Positions 8,153-16,981 of a stretch of DNA of 64,000 nucleotides are shown here, piece after piece (the stretch's first letter is position 1; each line of letters begins with the position of its first letter). This DNA comes from Soonwooa sp. (GTDB lineage: Bacteria > Bacteroidota > Bacteroidia > Flavobacteriales > Weeksellaceae). The position numbers and the translations under genes are program-made. The stretch covers positions 1 through 64,000 of the forward strand of contig NZ_JASLDS010000061.1 of the NCBI RefSeq assembly GCF_030151385.1, in the 5' to 3' direction. The notes under the pieces are model-generated. The model was not told the DNA's origin and made no database searches. It was given only the letters and a program-made list of their open reading frames with translations.

Positions 8153-8410
8153 ATGAAAAAAGTATTACTAAGTGCAATGCTTCTTGTAGGAGGTGTTGCG
8201 GTTATGAGCGCACAATCTGTAAAAGGTGCAGATATGAAAAATTCTAAAAAAGAAGCAACTGTAAAATCTAAAAAACAAGTGGCTTCTACGCAACAAAATG
8301 CAGCTCCTGTAAAGATGGTAGACGCTAATAATAAGCAAGCGAATACTGAAGTACGTGCTAAGGAAGAAGGCAAAGCGGTTCTTGAGCCAACAGGAAGAAA
8401 GAAAAATTAA
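8153..8410 (+). CDS. Small secreted Lys-rich protein
   Basis: The 85-residue product has a signal peptide (MKKVLLSAMLLVGGVAVMSAQ) followed by a basic, low-complexity mature part with many Lys, Ala and Asn residues and no aromatic residue. No known domain is visible. It resembles the product at 7625 in the signal sequence, size and composition. A strong terminator follows immediately. Confidence 0.6.
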   Translation: MKKVLLSAMLLVGGVAVMSAQSVKGADMKNSKKEATVKSKKQVASTQQNAAPVKMVDANNKQANTEVRAKEEGKAVLEPTGRKKN

Positions 8411-8413
8411 AAT

Positions 8414-8440
8414 AAAACCCGAAGCTTAGCTTCGGGTTTT
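8414..8440. terminator. Bidirectional terminator
   Basis: CCCGAAGC (8418-8425) pairs with GCTTCGGG (8429-8436), flanked by A and T runs on both sides, so it can end both the small secreted gene (plus) and hemE (minus). Confidence 0.9.
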
Positions 8441-8445
8441 ATTTT

Positions 8446-9471
8446 TTATGCTTTCCACTCTACAACTGCGCGGATAAATGCTTCAGCATTTTCTACTGGA
8501 ATATTTGGTAAAATACCATGACCAAGATTGGCGATGTATTTGTCTTTGCCGAAACGGTTAATCATTTCGTGTACCATTTTTCTGATAACTTCCGGTGACG
8601 AGTGTAATCTCGCAGGATCGAAGTTACCTTGTAAAGTGATATTGTTTTTTGTCAATTGTCTAGCAATTTCTGGTGTTATCGTCCAGTCAACACCCAAAGC
8701 AGAAGCTTTAGATTTTGACATTTCTTCCAAAGCAAACCAACAGCCTTTTCCGAAAACAACAACTGGCGAAACCAAGCTTAGTTCTTCAACAATTTGATTG
8801 ATATATTGCCAAGAGAATTCTTGATAATCTGCTGGAGAAAGCATTCCGCCCCAAGAATCAAAAATCTGTACTGCAGAAACGCCTTTTTCCACTTTACGCT
8901 TTAGGTAAGCAATTGTGGTATCTGTAATTTTTTGAAGTAAAGAATGTGCTGCTTCAGGATTTGTAAAGCAGAACGATTTTGCAATGTCAAAAGCTTTAGA
9001 GCCTTTTCCTTCCACGCAATAACAAAGTATTGTCCAAGGACTTCCAGCAAAGCCAATTAATGGAATTTCATTGTCAAGTTTCTGTAAAGTCAATTCGATC
9101 GCGTCAAAAACGTAACCCAAAGTATCATCCACATCTGGAACTTGGATGGCGTCAACTTGTGCTGTTGTACGAATAGGATTGTCTAGCCAAGGTCCAACCG
9201 ATTCTTTCATTTTGAAATCGATGCCCATTGCTTGCGGTACTACCAAGATGTCGGAAAACAAAATCGCAGCATCCAACGGAAATCTTCTAATTGGTTGTAC
9301 TGTAATTTCTGCTGCCAACTCTGGAGTTTGACAACGAGTGAAAAAATCGTATTGATTGCGAAGCTCAATGAATTCTGGAAGATATCTTCCTGCTTGACGC
9401 ATCATCCATACTGGCGGTCTTTCAACAACTTCGCCTTTAAGAGCTCTTAGATATAAATCGTTTTTAATCAT
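8446..9471 (-). CDS. hemE: Uroporphyrinogen decarboxylase
   Basis: HemE decarboxylates the four acetate side chains of uroporphyrinogen III to give coproporphyrinogen III in haem synthesis. The 341-residue protein has the N-terminal RPPVWMMRQAGRYLPEF signature with the substrate-binding Arg residues and the FPLDAAILFSDILVVPQAMG motif with the catalytic Asp. The length is normal. It is the last gene of the minus-strand hemACDE operon, five bases after hemD, and is followed by a shared terminator. Confidence 0.95.
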   Translation of the reverse strand: MIKNDLYLRALKGEVVERPPVWMMRQAGRYLPEFIELRNQYDFFTRCQTPELAAEITVQPIRRFPLDAAILFSDILVVPQAMGIDFKMKESVGPWLDNPIRTTAQVDAIQVPDVDDTLGYVFDAIELTLQKLDNEIPLIGFAGSPWTILCYCVEGKGSKAFDIAKSFCFTNPEAAHSLLQKITDTTIAYLKRKVEKGVSAVQIFDSWGGMLSPADYQEFSWQYINQIVEELSLVSPVVVFGKGCWFALEEMSKSKASALGVDWTITPEIARQLTKNNITLQGNFDPARLHSSPEVIRKMVHEMINRFGKDKYIANLGHGILPNIPVENAEAFIRAVVEWKA

Positions 9472-9476
9472 ATTCT

Positions 9477-10145
9477 TTATTTTTTGTCTGATGCGTGGTT
9501 ACGAATCAGATTGAGTAAATCTTCAACAGTATTTTTGTTGCTGGTTAATATGTTGGCGGAAGTCCAATTTTTAATTTCGTTGGTTGTTGTTTCGCCAATC
9601 GAAAATATAGTTTTCCCTTCTAAAGTATTGTTTGCTATAAAACTTCTGACGCCGCTTGGGCTAAAAAAAGCAATGGCGTCAAAGTCTTTGTTGTAAATAG
9701 GTTCTGTAAGTTTGGTTTTGTAAGAAATTACTTTTACATAATCTTTACCCAAATTATTGAAAGTCTCCGAAAGCTTTTCTAAAGCAATATCAGCGCAAAA
9801 ATGAAGATAAGCTTCTTCTTTGTTTTCTTTGATGAAATAATGGGAAAGTGCTTCCGCATTCTTTTCTGCAATGATAACATTAAAGCCTTTTTGTTCTAAA
9901 AATATTTTAGATTGCTCACCAACGCAATAGATTGGATTTGCTAAAGAAAGTTGTTTTGATGTTTCGTTATCGAAAAAACTTTTAACAGCATTAATGCTAG
10001 TAAAAATCAAAGCTTTGTTTGTGAGATTCTGTGTTTCGAAATTAATGTTTTCAATAGAGATAACATCCACAAAGTCCACAACAATATCATCTCCCAATTT
10101 GGAAATGTCTGCGTCATTGATATGTTTGGTTAACAATAGGCGCAT
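9477..10145 (-). CDS. hemD: Uroporphyrinogen-III synthase
   Basis: HemD closes linear hydroxymethylbilane to uroporphyrinogen III with inversion of ring D. The family is poorly conserved; support comes from the 222-residue length, the two-domain alpha/beta pattern, segments such as IFTSINAVKSFF and IAFFSPSGVRSFI typical of the family, and position between hemC and hemE. Spacings are 18 bases from hemC and 5 to hemE. Confidence 0.88.
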   Translation of the reverse strand: MRLLLTKHINDADISKLGDDIVVDFVDVISIENINFETQNLTNKALIFTSINAVKSFFDNETSKQLSLANPIYCVGEQSKIFLEQKGFNVIIAEKNAEALSHYFIKENKEEAYLHFCADIALEKLSETFNNLGKDYVKVISYKTKLTEPIYNKDFDAIAFFSPSGVRSFIANNTLEGKTIFSIGETTTNEIKNWTSANILTSNKNTVEDLLNLIRNHASDKK

Positions 10146-10163
10146 TGTTTTTGACTTTTAAAA

Positions 10164-11078
10164 CTAAGATTTAATTTGAGAATTTATAAGAAGCATCATG
10201 TCTTTGCCTCCTCTTTTCAAAACTTGATGGGCGATTTCTGCGCCAAAGTTTTGTTCAGAATTCCAGTCAATTGTTTCGTCAACGTTGATGCAATCTTTTC
10301 CGTCCAAAGAGCAAAGTCTGCCTTGGAATCTTATTTTGTCACCAATAAACTCAGCGTGCGCTCCGATTGGTGCTGTGCAACCACCTTCCAAAGTTCGCAA
10401 AAACTCGCGTTCGATATGGATGCATTTTTGAGTTTCCTCGTGATTGATTTGTTTTAAAACTTCCGTCAAATCTTTATCTTCCGAAAGATTGGCGATACAA
10501 ACAACACCTTGTGATGGCGCTTGCAAAAGGAAATCAACTTCTTCAAAGTCGATGTCGAGTTCCATCCTTTTAAGACCAGCCAAAGAGAATAATGTTGCGT
10601 CGGCTACACCATCTTCAAGTTTTTTAAGACGGGTTTGTACATTTCCTCTAATGTCAGCGAATTCAGTATTTTCGAAAACATGAGACCAAAATGCACGTCT
10701 TCTTAAACTGCTGGTAGCGATTTTTAAATCTTTTAAATCTTTGTTTTTGGAATCCGATTTTCTTACCAAAACATCTTGAGGAAAATCTCTTTCCAACACA
10801 GTGCTAATCTGTATGCCAGTTGGTAGTTGCGTTGGCACATCTTTAAGAGAGTGCACAGCAATATCGATGTCTTTATTAAGTAAAGAAATGTCTAAGTCTT
10901 TGGTGAAAACGCCTGTGATGCCCATCGCATAAAGCGGTTGCGTTAGGTTTTTGTCTCCCGAAGATACAATTGGGACGATTTCTGTTGTATGACCAATAGC
11001 TTGCAATTTAGCAGCAACTTCGTTGGCTTGCCATAAAGCGAGTGGACTATTTCTAGTTCCTATTTTTATCGTCTTCAT
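10164..11078 (-). CDS. hemC: Hydroxymethylbilane synthase (porphobilinogen deaminase)
   Basis: HemC polymerises four porphobilinogen units on a dipyrromethane cofactor. Cofactor attachment is at Cys234 in the LEGGCTAPIGAHA motif. Other family elements are GTRNSPLALWQANE at the start, AVHSLKDVPT (residues 75-84) and ATSSLRRRAF (121-130). Length 304 is normal. Its start codon lies 26 bases inside the end of hemA, so translation of the two is probably coupled. Confidence 0.95.
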   Translation of the reverse strand: MKTIKIGTRNSPLALWQANEVAAKLQAIGHTTEIVPIVSSGDKNLTQPLYAMGITGVFTKDLDISLLNKDIDIAVHSLKDVPTQLPTGIQISTVLERDFPQDVLVRKSDSKNKDLKDLKIATSSLRRRAFWSHVFENTEFADIRGNVQTRLKKLEDGVADATLFSLAGLKRMELDIDFEEVDFLLQAPSQGVVCIANLSEDKDLTEVLKQINHEETQKCIHIEREFLRTLEGGCTAPIGAHAEFIGDKIRFQGRLCSLDGKDCINVDETIDWNSEQNFGAEIAHQVLKRGGKDMMLLINSQIKS

Positions 11079-12345
11079 TATTGTTCTTCTTTTTAGGGTT
11101 GTGGAGTACCAAAATATCTTCCATTAGTTTTGAAACTTCTTCAGCTTTCCAAGGGTTTTCCAAAATGTATTTTGCAAATCTATTGGTTAGCTTTTGGATA
11201 AGCTTATCAGAGAGTTCCATATCTTCAACTTTAGCATATTGGAATCTTTTGTGGATGTTGTGCATCTCGTTTGATTCTATTTGCTTAAGCGAGTTTTTGA
11301 AATTCGTAATCGATGGTGCAAATTTTCTTTTGCGCTCCCATTCCGTAAAGTCCTTGCTCATTTCTTTGATAATGGCTTCGGCTTTTGGAATTTCCTTTTT
11401 ACGCTGTTCCATCGTCTCGGAAATCTGCTGCGAAAGTTGATCAACATCGATGAGGTCAACTTTTTCTAAAGCTCCTATTTCTTTAGCTACGTTGTTAGGA
11501 ATTGACAAATCGATAACTAACATTTCTTTATCAGCAGGGAAGTTGTCTGGGTTTACAATAAATTTTTGTGCGCCAGTTGCAACAATCAGGATGTCGGTTT
11601 TCTTTAACTCTTCTGGAAATACTTCAAAAGCGATCTGTTGTATGCTGTGCTTTTCAGCAATTTTTTCTGCTTTTTCGAAAGAGCGGTTTGCGATTTTTAT
11701 TTTGGGTTGGTAGACATGTTTTACCATATTTTCGATGGTGTTCTGTCCAATTTCGCCAACGCCAAGCAATAAAATGTTTTTGTCAGAAAGGTTTTTGACG
11801 TTATTTAAAATATAATGAACCGCTGCATAAGAAACCGAGGCAGCGCCATTGCTGATACCTGTTTCGGTTTTAATTCTTTTAGAAATTTGAATCGCCGAAT
11901 TAATAGCGCGCTCCAAATAAGGGTTTGACGCTTCTTTGTATTTCTTAAAACGGTTGTAGGCGTTTTTGATTTGAGAAACGATTTCGAAGTCGCCAATAAT
12001 TTGACTTTCAAGTCCTGCTGCCACACGGAATAGATGCAGGACAGCATCTTCTCTTTGGATGATGTTGACATATTGCAGAAACTCTGAAAGGTTAACACCA
12101 ATTGTTTTGCAATATTGCTCGGCAATTAACAAGTAGTTACTGGTTGTCGTGTAGATTTCGGTGCGGTTGCAAGTGGACACAACGAAAGCATCGCCAAAAT
12201 TCTGGTCGTGAATTTGGTTAACAAAAGACTTGATATGCTCGTCAAAAAACGCAAATTTTCCTCGTGTTTCGGCATCGGCTTTTTCGTAGCTGACACTTAA
12301 TACTGCAAAGTTTGACGTCTTTGAGGTGTCGTTATTTTGATTCAT
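11053..12345 (-). CDS. hemA: Glutamyl-tRNA reductase
   Basis: HemA reduces glutamyl-tRNA to glutamate-1-semialdehyde, the first committed step of the C5 haem route. The catalytic Cys59 is in VVSTCNRTEIY, and a Rossmann-type LLLGVGEIGQNT motif marks the NADPH domain. The protein is 430 residues with a C-terminal helical dimerisation domain and a charged, Asn/Lys-rich tail that overlaps hemC. It is the first gene of hemACDE and may be almost leaderless, with a -7 element ending 12 bases upstream. Confidence 0.93.
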   Translation of the reverse strand: MNQNNDTSKTSNFAVLSVSYEKADAETRGKFAFFDEHIKSFVNQIHDQNFGDAFVVSTCNRTEIYTTTSNYLLIAEQYCKTIGVNLSEFLQYVNIIQREDAVLHLFRVAAGLESQIIGDFEIVSQIKNAYNRFKKYKEASNPYLERAINSAIQISKRIKTETGISNGAASVSYAAVHYILNNVKNLSDKNILLLGVGEIGQNTIENMVKHVYQPKIKIANRSFEKAEKIAEKHSIQQIAFEVFPEELKKTDILIVATGAQKFIVNPDNFPADKEMLVIDLSIPNNVAKEIGALEKVDLIDVDQLSQQISETMEQRKKEIPKAEAIIKEMSKDFTEWERKRKFAPSITNFKNSLKQIESNEMHNIHKRFQYAKVEDMELSDKLIQKLTNRFAKYILENPWKAEEVSKLMEDILVLHNPKKKNNNEDDKNRN

Positions 12346-12356
12346 TTTAGCAACTG

Positions 12357-12364
12357 CAAAGTTA
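12357..12364 (-). promoter_or_regulatory. -7 promoter element of hemA
   Basis: On the minus strand this reads TAACTTTG, matching TAnnTTTG. The expected start of transcription is only a few bases from the hemA ATG. No strong -33 match is seen. Confidence 0.45.
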
Positions 12365-12569
12365 AGCTTTTAAAATGAATATTGGTAGTGATTGCGAGAG
12401 ACTTGGTCTATGATAATGCTCAGTTTTGAGAAAGTCTAAATTGTTCGTTTTCAGGAAGTATAGAAGTGGAATTGATTTTTTGTTAGTGTTTGTGGATAAG
12501 TTTTTGGATTTTAATAAAACTTTAACCTTTTTGAAGATAGATAAAACCAATAAACTCACGTTAAATTTA

Positions 12570-12577
12570 TATCTTTG
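12570..12577 (+). promoter_or_regulatory. -7 promoter element of mreB operon
   Basis: TATCTTTG fits TAnnTTTG and lies 24 bases before the mreB ATG. A clear -33 TTTG is missing at the usual 19-base distance. Confidence 0.5.
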
Positions 12578-12601
12578 TAAATTAAAATAGACAGGAAGAA
12601 A

Positions 12602-13627
12602 ATGGGTTTATTAGATATGTTTACGCAAGAAATTGCGATTGACTTAGGTACAGCAAATACATTAATAATTCACAATAATAAAATCGTTATAGATCAGCCA
12701 TCTATCGTGGCGATCGAAAGACAAAGTGGGAAGCCTATCGCTGTTGGTGAGCAGGCAAAACACATGCAAGGAAAAACGCATGAGGACATCAAAACCATTC
12801 GTCCTTTGAAGGATGGCGTTATTGCAGATTTCCATGCTTCCGAGCACATGATTAAGGAGTTTATTAAACAGATTCCAGGTATCAAAGGGAAGTTATTCCA
12901 GCCTGCTTTGAGAATCGTAATCTGTATTCCGTCTGGTATTACAGAAGTTGAAAAACGTGCGGTTCGTGACTCTGCGCAAAAAGTAAATGCAAAAGAAGTT
13001 AGATTGATCTATGAGCCAATGGCGGCGGCGATAGGTGTTGGTATTGATGTGCAAAAGCCTGAAGGTAACATGGTTATCGACATAGGTGGTGGTACGACAG
13101 AGATTGCTGTTGTGGCGCTTGGTGGTATTGTTTGTGATAAATCTGTGAAAATTGCAGGTGATGTTTTCACAAGTGATATTGCTTATTATTTGAGAACGCA
13201 CCATAATTTATATATCGGTGAAAGAACGGCAGAGCGTGTGAAAATTGAAGTGGGATCTGCTGTTGAAGAGTTGGATGTTGATATCGAAGATATTCCGGTA
13301 CAAGGTCGTGACTTGATTACAGGTAAGCCAAAAGAAATTATGGTTAACTATAAAGAAATTGCTAAAGCTTTAGATAAGTCTATTATTCGTATTGAAGATG
13401 CGGTGATGGAAACGCTTTCTCTAACGCCTCCAGAATTGGCTGCAGATATTTACAAAACTGGTATCTATTTAGCTGGTGGCGGTGCTTTGTTAAGAGGTTT
13501 GGCAGATCGTATCCATAGAAAGACAGGATTGCCTGTATTTGTTGCGGAAGATCCGTTGAGAGCGGTTGTTCGTGGGACAGGTATCGCATTGAAGAATATG
13601 GATAAATTCAATTTCTTGATTAAATAA
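12602..13627 (+). CDS. mreB: Rod shape-determining protein MreB
   Basis: MreB is the bacterial actin that organises lateral wall synthesis. The 341-residue protein has the phosphate 1 loop IDLGTANT (residues 13-20), the phosphate 2 segment MVIDIGGGTTEIAVV and the adenosine motif IYLAGGGALLRGL. Length and motifs are normal. It heads the mreB-mreC-mreD-PBP2-rodA elongasome operon with the usual gene order. Confidence 0.97.
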   Translation: MGLLDMFTQEIAIDLGTANTLIIHNNKIVIDQPSIVAIERQSGKPIAVGEQAKHMQGKTHEDIKTIRPLKDGVIADFHASEHMIKEFIKQIPGIKGKLFQPALRIVICIPSGITEVEKRAVRDSAQKVNAKEVRLIYEPMAAAIGVGIDVQKPEGNMVIDIGGGTTEIAVVALGGIVCDKSVKIAGDVFTSDIAYYLRTHHNLYIGERTAERVKIEVGSAVEELDVDIEDIPVQGRDLITGKPKEIMVNYKEIAKALDKSIIRIEDAVMETLSLTPPELAADIYKTGIYLAGGGALLRGLADRIHRKTGLPVFVAEDPLRAVVRGTGIALKNMDKFNFLIK

Positions 13628-13654
13628 TTAGTAACTTTTTACGGAACTTAACAG

Positions 13655-14509
13655 ATGGGTTATTTGCTGAGATTATTTTCGAAGAACGCATTGTTCGTCT
13701 TCTTTATATTCTTGCAAATCATTGCAGTGGTATTGATTTTTTCTAAAAACGCGATGCAGCAATCTTTTTTGGCTGCCAAAACCGCTGCGTTCAATGCTTG
13801 GGTATCTGGCTATATTGACGAAGGAGCTTCTTATCTTAAATTAAAGCAGATTAATGATGATTTGGTTGCGCAAAACAAAGAATTGTTGCAACAACTTTAT
13901 GGAAAAGAAGGTGGCGCTAATCCACAATTTCGCCGTGTTCACGATACTATTGGAGGTGGGCAAATCTATACTTTCGTAGATGGTGATGTTGTCTATAACA
14001 GTATTAATCGTCAAAATAATTATTTTACCATTAACCGAGGACGATTGCAAGGCGTGACGCCAAAAATGGGTGTTATTGCGCCAAACGGAATAGCTGGTAT
14101 CGTTATTAATACAACAGATCATTATGCTTTGGTGCAATCGGTGTTGAGTGTTAATAAAATTAAAATTAGTGCTGCATTAAAGAATTCTGGCTACTTCGGA
14201 ACTTTGGAATGGAAAGGTGATGATTCTAGAATGATGCACTTGTCAGATATTCCAAAATATGTTTCGCTAAAAGTTGGTGATACTGTTGTGACTGATGGAC
14301 GTTCTGCTATTTTTCCAAAAGGTGTTATGGTCGGTAAAGTTGCAGGTTATGAAGTTGATACCAAAACAGGCTTCTGGGATGTTTCTGTAGAATTAAATGA
14401 AAAAATGGGGCCACTAAGTAAGGTTTTTGTTGTTAAAAATCTTAAAAAAATGGAGGTTCAAAAGATACAAGATACTTTACAAGTACAGATGAATAAAGAT
14501 GGTAAGTAG
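13655..14509 (+). CDS. mreC: Rod shape-determining protein MreC
   Basis: MreC is a periplasmic scaffold that links MreB with PBP2. The 284-residue protein has one N-terminal membrane segment (about residues 12-32), a short helix for dimerisation and a beta-rich domain with GVIAPNGIAGIV and VGDTVVTDGRSAIFPKGVMVGKV, both hallmarks of MreC. The last 11 bases overlap mreD. Confidence 0.93.
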   Translation: MGYLLRLFSKNALFVFFIFLQIIAVVLIFSKNAMQQSFLAAKTAAFNAWVSGYIDEGASYLKLKQINDDLVAQNKELLQQLYGKEGGANPQFRRVHDTIGGGQIYTFVDGDVVYNSINRQNNYFTINRGRLQGVTPKMGVIAPNGIAGIVINTTDHYALVQSVLSVNKIKISAALKNSGYFGTLEWKGDDSRMMHLSDIPKYVSLKVGDTVVTDGRSAIFPKGVMVGKVAGYEVDTKTGFWDVSVELNEKMGPLSKVFVVKNLKKMEVQKIQDTLQVQMNKDGK

Positions 14510-15005
14510 AAACATATTTTCCGATATTGTATTGATCGCCATTTTGGTGTCGATTCAGATTTTTTTACTGAATCGCATTACGCTTTTCGGGAAGTATATT
14601 CCAGTGCTATATCCAGTCTTTGTGATGTTCTATCCTTTTTTTAGAAATAATTTTCAGTTTTTAGGACTTAGTTTTATATTGGGTTTATCAATTGATGCTT
14701 TTCTCGGGACTTGGGGAATTAACGCGTTGGCAACGACAACCATTGCCTATTTTAGGATGTTGATTTTTAGAACTTCTACAGATACTTCAACTGACTTTTT
14801 TTCGTTTCAATCAATACAATGGTTGCAATTTGTCGTTTTCATTTTGACCAGTATTTTTATACATCAGCTGATTGTACAATACGTTGAGTTTTTTAAACCC
14901 GAACGTTTTTTCCAAATTTTGTTGAATGTTGTTATAACAAGTCTTATCTCATTTGTATTTATTATCGCTTACGCATTAGCATTTAAAATTAAACAGAAAA
15001 TTTGA
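14499..15005 (+). CDS. mreD: Rod shape-determining protein MreD
   Basis: The 168-residue hydrophobic protein has five or six membrane segments and FLGLSFILGLSIDAFLGTWGINALATT, which contains the Bacteroidota MreD pattern. MreD is the membrane partner of MreC. It overlaps mreC at its start and PBP2 at its stop, so the block is tightly coupled. Confidence 0.87.
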   Translation: MVSRNIFSDIVLIAILVSIQIFLLNRITLFGKYIPVLYPVFVMFYPFFRNNFQFLGLSFILGLSIDAFLGTWGINALATTTIAYFRMLIFRTSTDTSTDFFSFQSIQWLQFVVFILTSIFIHQLIVQYVEFFKPERFFQILLNVVITSLISFVFIIAYALAFKIKQKI

Positions 15006-16981
15006 AGCCTCAATATCTCAAGCTTATTGGTATTTTGATTGTTGTAGCAATTATTTTTATTGCTAGGCTTGCTTATTTACAATTGTTTACTGACAGATAT
15101 GCTCTAAATGCTGCGAATACTTCCATTAAAATTGAATACGAGATCCCGCAACGTGGTGTCATCTTTGACCGCAACGGAAAAATTCTAGTTGGTAACCAAC
15201 CCTCTTTTGAAATTTCCTATACAGGGGCATTAATGCGTCCAGATTTTGATACTATTGGTTTTTGTAATTTGATGAGAATTACAAAATCTGAGTTTATTGA
15301 CAATATTAATACACTTAAAAAAGACCAATATTACACCAAGCTGACGCCAATGACTTTTATGAAAAATTTGAGTCGTGAAGATATGGCGCGTGTTCAGGAA
15401 ATTTTGTTTAAGTATCCAGCGTTTAGTATTGTTTCTCGTCCGCAAAGAGAATATGAAGTTAACACTTCTGGCAACCTTTTAGGTTATACCAACGAGGTTA
15501 ACACTGCTGATATCAAAAAAGATTCACTGTACTATCTTCCTGGGGATGTTATTGGTAAAAGTGGTGTCGAAAAGTCTTACGAAAAAGATTTGCGCGGCGA
15601 AAAAGGTATTAAATACATCCAAAAAGATATTCGTCAAAGAAACATTGGTTCCTACAAGAATGGTACTCTCGATAAAGAAGTTATCACGGGTAAAGATCTA
15701 ACCCTAACTATTGATTATGATTTACAACGTATCGCCGAAGAAATGATGGTGAACAAGCGCGGGGCAATTGTTGCAATCGATCCTAACAACGGCGAAATTT
15801 TAACTTTGGCAACAGGTCCAGATATCGATCCTAATCTTTTTACTGGTCCTAACAAGATGAAAAATATCTATCGATTGACACGTGATAGTATTAATCAGCC
15901 AATGTTCGATAGATCGATCCAAGCGGCTTATCCTCCAGGATCAACGTTCAAATTGTTGACATCACTTTCTGCAATGCAAATGGGCGTTATGCAACCGTCT
16001 ACTATTTTCCCTTGTGGTGGCGGATTCAGCTATATGGGCGTTCGTATCAAAGGTCACGGTGGTGCAGATCCATTAATTCCGTCAATTCAGATTTCTAGTA
16101 ACTGTTATTTTTCCTATGCTTATTTAGCGATTTTAAATAAATACCCAGGCAATCCATCAAAAGGAATGCACGAGTGGAAAGATATTATGGCTAGTTTTGG
16201 ACTTGGTGTTTATATGAACAACGACCTTGCTGCAGGTAGCAAAGGTTATATACCAGACGAAAATACCTACATCAAAAGAAATGGAAAAAATTGGAAACCT
16301 ATTAATGCGGTTTTCAACGGTATGGGGCAGGGCGATATTTTGTTAACACCTTTACAGATGGCAAACGCGACAGCTGCTATTGCAAACAAAGGTTGGTATA
16401 TTACGCCACATATTGTTAAAAATATTGATGGCAAACCAAATCCAAATCCATTATTTAGAGAAAAGAAAATTACCAAAGTAGATGCTAAACATTATGATGC
16501 CGTGCTGCAAGGTATGGAAGCTGTAATGTTACGAGGTACTGGACGTAGTTTGAGGTCTAATGATTTCACACAATTGGCGAAAACAGGTACAGCGCAGGTG
16601 CCGCAAGGTAAGGATAACTCAATTTTTGTTTTGATAGCGCCAGCAGATAAACCAAAAATTGTTGTGGCGGCAGTTATGGAGCATGCTGGTTTTGGAGCAA
16701 CGTGGGCAGGACCAGCTTGTACAGTTATTGCAGAGCGTTATCTACTTGGCGAAATCAAACGTGAAAATCTTTACAAAAAGATGATTACTTCGAGCTTCCA
16801 ACCAGAGTACAAACGCCAATGGAATGAATATTTAAAGAAAATTGGAAAATATGTTCCACCAAAACCTGACTCAATTAAGTTAAAAAAACTTCAGGATAGT
16901 TTAAGAGCAGTTAGTATAAAAGCCGAAAATACGGATAAAAATAAAAAAACGACTAACCCAACAAAACCTGTAAAACGATGA
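15002..16981 (+). CDS. mrdA: Penicillin-binding protein 2 (elongasome transpeptidase)
   Basis: PBP2 cross-links peptidoglycan during side-wall growth. The 659-residue protein has an N-terminal membrane anchor (about residues 8-28), a dimerisation domain and a transpeptidase domain with all three active-site motifs: Ser314-Thr-Phe-Lys317, SSN at 365-367 and KTGT at 527-530. The C-terminal 60 residues are Lys-rich and probably disordered. Translation appears to begin at TTG (15002), whose last bases are within the mreD stop. Confidence 0.93.
   Translation: MKPQYLKLIGILIVVAIIFIARLAYLQLFTDRYALNAANTSIKIEYEIPQRGVIFDRNGKILVGNQPSFEISYTGALMRPDFDTIGFCNLMRITKSEFIDNINTLKKDQYYTKLTPMTFMKNLSREDMARVQEILFKYPAFSIVSRPQREYEVNTSGNLLGYTNEVNTADIKKDSLYYLPGDVIGKSGVEKSYEKDLRGEKGIKYIQKDIRQRNIGSYKNGTLDKEVITGKDLTLTIDYDLQRIAEEMMVNKRGAIVAIDPNNGEILTLATGPDIDPNLFTGPNKMKNIYRLTRDSINQPMFDRSIQAAYPPGSTFKLLTSLSAMQMGVMQPSTIFPCGGGFSYMGVRIKGHGGADPLIPSIQISSNCYFSYAYLAILNKYPGNPSKGMHEWKDIMASFGLGVYMNNDLAAGSKGYIPDENTYIKRNGKNWKPINAVFNGMGQGDILLTPLQMANATAAIANKGWYITPHIVKNIDGKPNPNPLFREKKITKVDAKHYDAVLQGMEAVMLRGTGRSLRSNDFTQLAKTGTAQVPQGKDNSIFVLIAPADKPKIVVAAVMEHAGFGATWAGPACTVIAERYLLGEIKRENLYKKMITSSFQPEYKRQWNEYLKKIGKYVPPKPDSIKLKKLQDSLRAVSIKAENTDKNKKTTNPTKPVKR

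Noticed and set aside
12362..12559. 65-residue frame upstream of hemA on the minus strand
   Set aside because: It lies in the hemA-mreB promoter region and its product has no coding character.
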